From Shinella zoogloeoides (GTDB lineage: Bacteria; Pseudomonadota; Alphaproteobacteria; Rhizobiales; Rhizobiaceae): a DNA stretch of 64,000 nucleotides. Positions within the stretch are counted from its first letter, which is position 1. Each line of letters starts with the position of its first letter. The stretch is from positions 2,235,001-2,299,000 of the forward strand of contig NZ_CP131130.1 of assembly GCF_033705735.1 (NCBI RefSeq), read 5' to 3'. The notes under the pieces are model-generated. The model was given only the letters and a program-made list of their open reading frames with translations. It did no database searches and was not told where the DNA came from. A program made the translations under genes and the position numbers. Below are positions 61,539-64,000 of the stretch, piece after piece.

Positions 61539-62861
61539 ATGAGCGTACCCGTGATGATCAACGCGTTCGACAGCAGGAACGCCGCAAACCTCGACGAGCG
61601 CACGCGCGACCTCGTGGAGCGCCGCCAGCGCGTCCTCGGCCAGCCCTACCGCATGTTCTACGAGGAGCCGGTGCATTTCGACTGGGCAAGCGGCGTGCGC
61701 CTCTACGATGCTGCGGGCAATGCCTATCTCGACGCCTATAACAACGTGCCCTGCGTCGGCCATTGCCACCCGCGCGTCGTTGCGGCCATCGCCGAGCAGG
61801 CCGCACGGCTCAACGTGCACACACGCTATCTCGACGAGAGCATCGTCGGCTATGCCGAGCGGCTGCTTGCCCATTTCCCCGCCGAGACCAACCGCCTGAT
61901 GCTGACCTGCACCGGCAGCGAGGCCAACGACCTTGCCCTGCGCATCGCCCGCAACCACACCGGCGGCACCGGCTTCATCGTCACCGCCAATGCCTATCAC
62001 GGCATCAGCCACGCGATTGCCGCCATGTCCCCGTCCCTCGGCCTGAACGTGCCGCTGGCCGTGGACGTACGCACCGTCGCGGCGCCCGATCCGCGCCTTG
62101 CCGGTTCGCCGGAAGCCGTCGGTGCCTTCTTCGAGCGCGAGGTGCGGGCCGCCATCGCCGACATGCAGCGCCACGGCATCCGCCCCGCCGCGCTGCTGGT
62201 CGACACGATCTTCTCCAGCGACGGCGTCTTTTCCGAGCCGGCCGGCTTCCTTGCCGGCGCGGTCGCCGCGATCCGCGAGGCAGGCGGCCTCTTCATCGCC
62301 GACGAGGTTCAGGCCGGCTTCGGCCGCATGGGCTCGCATATGTGGGGCTTCCAGCGTCATGGCCTGGTGCCCGACCTCGTCACCATGGGCAAGCCCATGG
62401 GCAACGGCTATCCCATCGCCGGCGTCGTCGCGCGCGAGGAGGTGCTGGAACGCTTCGCCCGCGAGGCGCGCTACTTCAACACCTTCGGCGGCAACCCTGT
62501 CGCCTGCGCCGCAGCCACAGCGGTTCTCGATATCCTCCGGGACGAGGACCTGCTGGCGAATGCGTCGAAGGTCGGCGCGCATATGAAGGCCGGCTTCGAG
62601 GCGCTTTCAAAGCGCCATGACGCCATCGGCGATGTCCGCGGCCAGGGCCTCTTCCTCGGCGTCGACATTCTCGGCGCCGACGGCGCGCCCTCTCCTGGCG
62701 TCGCGGGCGACCTCGTCAATGCGCTTCGCCGCCGCCGCGTGCTCATCAGCGCATCCGGGCCGCTCGGCCATGTGCTGAAGATCCGGCCGCCGCTGCCCTT
62801 CTCCATCGCCGACGCGGACGAGCTTTTGCAGGTCTGCGACGAGGTGCTGGCCACTCTCTAA
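61539..62861 (+). CDS. Class III PLP-dependent enzyme, phospholyase-like (AGXT2L1/AGXT2L2 relative)
   Basis: 440 aa from ATG 61539, with GAAGG 8 nt upstream. PLP lysine is Lys285 in [15 protein letters not shown]; this GKP-GNG-P sequence is characteristic of ethanolamine-phosphate and 5-phosphohydroxylysine phospholyases. Asp255 in [13 protein letters not shown] contacts the PLP nitrogen. N-terminal [23 protein letters not shown] is typical. Expected to eliminate phosphate and ammonia from an O-phospho-amino alcohol, yielding an aldehyde. The preceding kinase and the cluster's aldehyde dehydrogenase fit this; an ordinary transaminase role cannot be ruled out. Confidence 0.84.
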   Translation: MSVPVMINAFDSRNAANLDERTRDLVERRQRVLGQPYRMFYEEPVHFDWASGVRLYDAAGNAYLDAYNNVPCVGHCHPRVVAAIAEQAARLNVHTRYLDESIVGYAERLLAHFPAETNRLMLTCTGSEANDLALRIARNHTGGTGFIVTANAYHGISHAIAAMSPSLGLNVPLAVDVRTVAAPDPRLAGSPEAVGAFFEREVRAAIADMQRHGIRPAALLVDTIFSSDGVFSEPAGFLAGAVAAIREAGGLFIADEVQAGFGRMGSHMWGFQRHGLVPDLVTMGKPMGNGYPIAGVVAREEVLERFAREARYFNTFGGNPVACAAATAVLDILRDEDLLANASKVGAHMKAGFEALSKRHDAIGDVRGQGLFLGVDILGADGAPSPGVAGDLVNALRRRRVLISASGPLGHVLKIRPPLPFSIADADELLQVCDEVLATL

Positions 62862-62914
62862 CGATCAACCGCGCCGCCGAGGAGGCAAGGCGCAGCAATG
62901 CAGGAGGATGCTCG

Positions 62915-63718
<804 letters not shown>

Positions 63719-63750
63719 ACAGGTCGCGAGACAGCCGCGAAGGAGAAACC

Positions 63751-64000
63751 ATGCAACGCTACCGGTACACGGACCTCATGCACTTCTCCACGCGGCTGCT
63801 CGAACGCGCCGGCCTTGCGCGCGAGCGGGCGGAAACCGTCGGCTCGCTCTTCCTCGAAGCCGACCTTCTCGGTTATTCGACCCACGGCATGCAGCGCCTG
63901 CCGACGAATGTCGAATGGCTGCTGAGCGGCGAGACACGCCGAGAGGGCGACCATACGGTCCTCAGCGCATCCCGCAGCAGCGAGGTCTGGGATGCCGAAT
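63751..64000 (+). CDS. Ldh_2 family malate/lactate dehydrogenase-like oxidoreductase, N-terminal fragment
   Basis: The first 83 codons are in the window and the gene runs off the right edge. ATG follows AAGGAG by 6-7 nt. The sequence [40 protein letters not shown] and MQRLPT is the standard start of the Ldh_2 fold, including the STHG motif. The family covers NAD(P)-dependent malate, sulfolactate and ureidoglycolate dehydrogenases and delta1-piperideine-2-carboxylate reductase (DpkA). The last would fit a lysine-like catabolic cluster, but the fragment cannot discriminate. Confidence 0.83.
   Translation, partial: MQRYRYTDLMHFSTRLLERAGLARERAETVGSLFLEADLLGYSTHGMQRLPTNVEWLLSGETRREGDHTVLSASRSSEVWDAE

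Overview
The window looks like a chromosomal stretch from a member of the Rhizobiaceae. It is GC-rich with GC-biased third codon positions. The evidence is a livHMGF-DUF6867-livK branched-chain amino acid block beside urease-operon accessory genes, tetrameric sarcosine oxidase, SorC/SmoC-type polyol regulation, ExoD and OpgC family proteins, and rhizobial palindromic repeats. Genus (for example Shinella, Ensifer, Rhizobium) cannot be settled from sequence reading alone. No tRNA, rRNA, CRISPR array, prophage or intact IS element was seen.

Layout. 1-1297: the 5' end of a polyol ABC binding-protein gene and its SorC-type regulator. 1555-17316: a reductive pyrimidine degradation region with preT-preA, rutR, N-carbamoyl-amino acid hydrolase, dihydropyrimidinase and an NMT1/THI5-type ABC importer. 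It is interrupted by a sulfur-stress module (BigR/SqrR-like ArsR regulator with a 32-bp palindrome, and a membrane rhodanese), exoD, a DMT exporter and an OpgC family protein. A perfect 43-bp inverted repeat with a DUF559 gene sits inside the importer operon. 17618-22259: an RND efflux adaptor and pump. 22321-23095: a Crp/Fnr regulator behind a perfect TTGAT-N4-ATCAA box. 23211-25010: a decayed urease operon in which ureD, ureA and ureB survive only as relics while three accessory genes look intact. 25168-30684: livK, DUF6867, livF, livG, livM, livH. 30951-36003: soxG, soxA, soxD, soxB. 36156-36971: cysQ. 37158-42393: a second RND pump with two tandem adaptors. 42928-45252: a chemoreceptor ending in a CheR-tether-like pentapeptide. 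45649-48846: a quinone/aromatic-stress group including an MhqO-MhqD-like fusion. 49000-54741: small hypotheticals, a NodT/TolC-like outer membrane lipoprotein, a GntR/FAH pair, a membrane-anchored SNase-like protein and a GST.

55017-64000 is the most interesting unit. It is a co-directional cluster of semialdehyde dehydrogenase, amino acid ABC importer, GntR regulator, a hydroxylysine-kinase-like phosphotransferase, a class III PLP enzyme resembling the phospholyases AGXT2L1/AGXT2L2, and an Ldh_2 family oxidoreductase that runs off the window. Together they suggest uptake, phosphorylation and phospho-elimination of an amino alcohol or hydroxy-amino acid such as 5-hydroxylysine, followed by oxidation of the resulting semialdehyde.

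Most gene calls rest on recognisable motifs and whole-protein resemblance; substrate assignments are inference and are marked so. Start codons were chosen by Shine-Dalgarno spacing, overlap with the upstream gene, or expected family N-termini.
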